In this document: positions 43,974 through 44,035 of the stretch, in pieces
Layout of the letters: the number at the start of each line of letters is the position of its first letter
Position numbering within the stretch: position 1 is the stretch's first letter
Assembly (NCBI GenBank): GCA_004151065.3
Contig: NWUY0304153417.1
Coordinates: 1 to 44,035, forward strand
DNA length: 44,035 nucleotides
Origin: Larix sibirica
Taxonomy: Eukaryota > Streptophyta > Pinopsida > Pinales > Pinaceae
Direction of reading: 5' to 3'
The notes under the pieces: model-generated
Told to the model about the DNA's origin: nothing
What the model saw: only the letters and a program-made list of their open reading frames with translations
Database searches by the model: none
Program-made: the position numbers and the translations under genes

Positions 43974-44035
43974 AAGGAAAGGCTTGCTTGACCAAAGGGA
44001 GGGCAAGGAAAGGCTTGCTTGACCAAAGGGAGGGC
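43974..44035. repeat. Perfect 2 x 31-bp tandem repeat at the window end
   Basis: Units 43974-44004 and 44005-44035 are identical (AAGGAAAGGCTTGCTTGACC then AAAGGGAGGGC). Their reverse complement matches the units at 1-56 and 14499-14531, and a shortened form occurs at 19329-19355 and 19520-19547. It is the youngest-looking repeat in the window. Confidence 0.95.

Overview
The window is plant DNA made almost entirely of decayed, non-coding sequence. I find no intact protein gene, no rRNA or tRNA, no CRISPR array and no bacterial-type operon. What can be recognised are dead plant retroelements: Ty1/copia, Ty3/gypsy, a LINE-1 endonuclease and a caulimovirid-like pararetrovirus reverse transcriptase. 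All are broken by stops, frame changes or lost catalytic residues. The rest is unique sequence full of short dispersed and degenerate tandem repeats. This texture fits a very large, gene-poor plant mitochondrial genome, of the gymnosperm/conifer type, that has taken up nuclear-type retroelement DNA. A gene-free nuclear segment is the main alternative. The assignment is an inference, because no organellar marker gene is present.

Layout. 1-56: inverted copies of the 31-bp repeat that ends the window at 43974-44035. 57-4941: no gene. 4942-5370: copia RT/RNase H remnant. 6891-7403: a second copia RNase H remnant running up to a probable LTR start at 7404. 9118-11083: gypsy gag, zinc knuckles and protease, all on the plus strand. 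11.1-21.4 kb: no gene, with many local repeats (13.28, 14.22, 14.69, 16.73, 19.24 kb). 21440-24165: a 2.7-kb tract with a strong triplet pattern (GCT, GGT, TAT, AAT, ACT), readable piecewise as an Ala/Gly/Tyr/Asn/Ser/Thr-rich low-complexity protein; this is the most unusual element. 24.6-26.3 kb: a stretch rich in TTCAA words. 28.1-28.8 kb: an AT-rich tract followed by a cluster of tiny palindromes. 32282-32960 and 39434-40060: two minus-strand gypsy integrase remnants that share the same catalytic-residue loss. They flank 34086-36168, where a LINE endonuclease remnant abuts a caulimovirid-like RT/RNase H. 42.36-42.59 kb: diverged 27-bp repeats. 42.8-43.7 kb: a degenerate CATATCTA-rich tract.

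Nothing here works together as a pathway. The relationships are those of insertion, nesting and decay. The recurrent theme is that each kilobase-scale block has its own simple-sequence vocabulary, as if local slippage and duplication had written most of the non-coding DNA.
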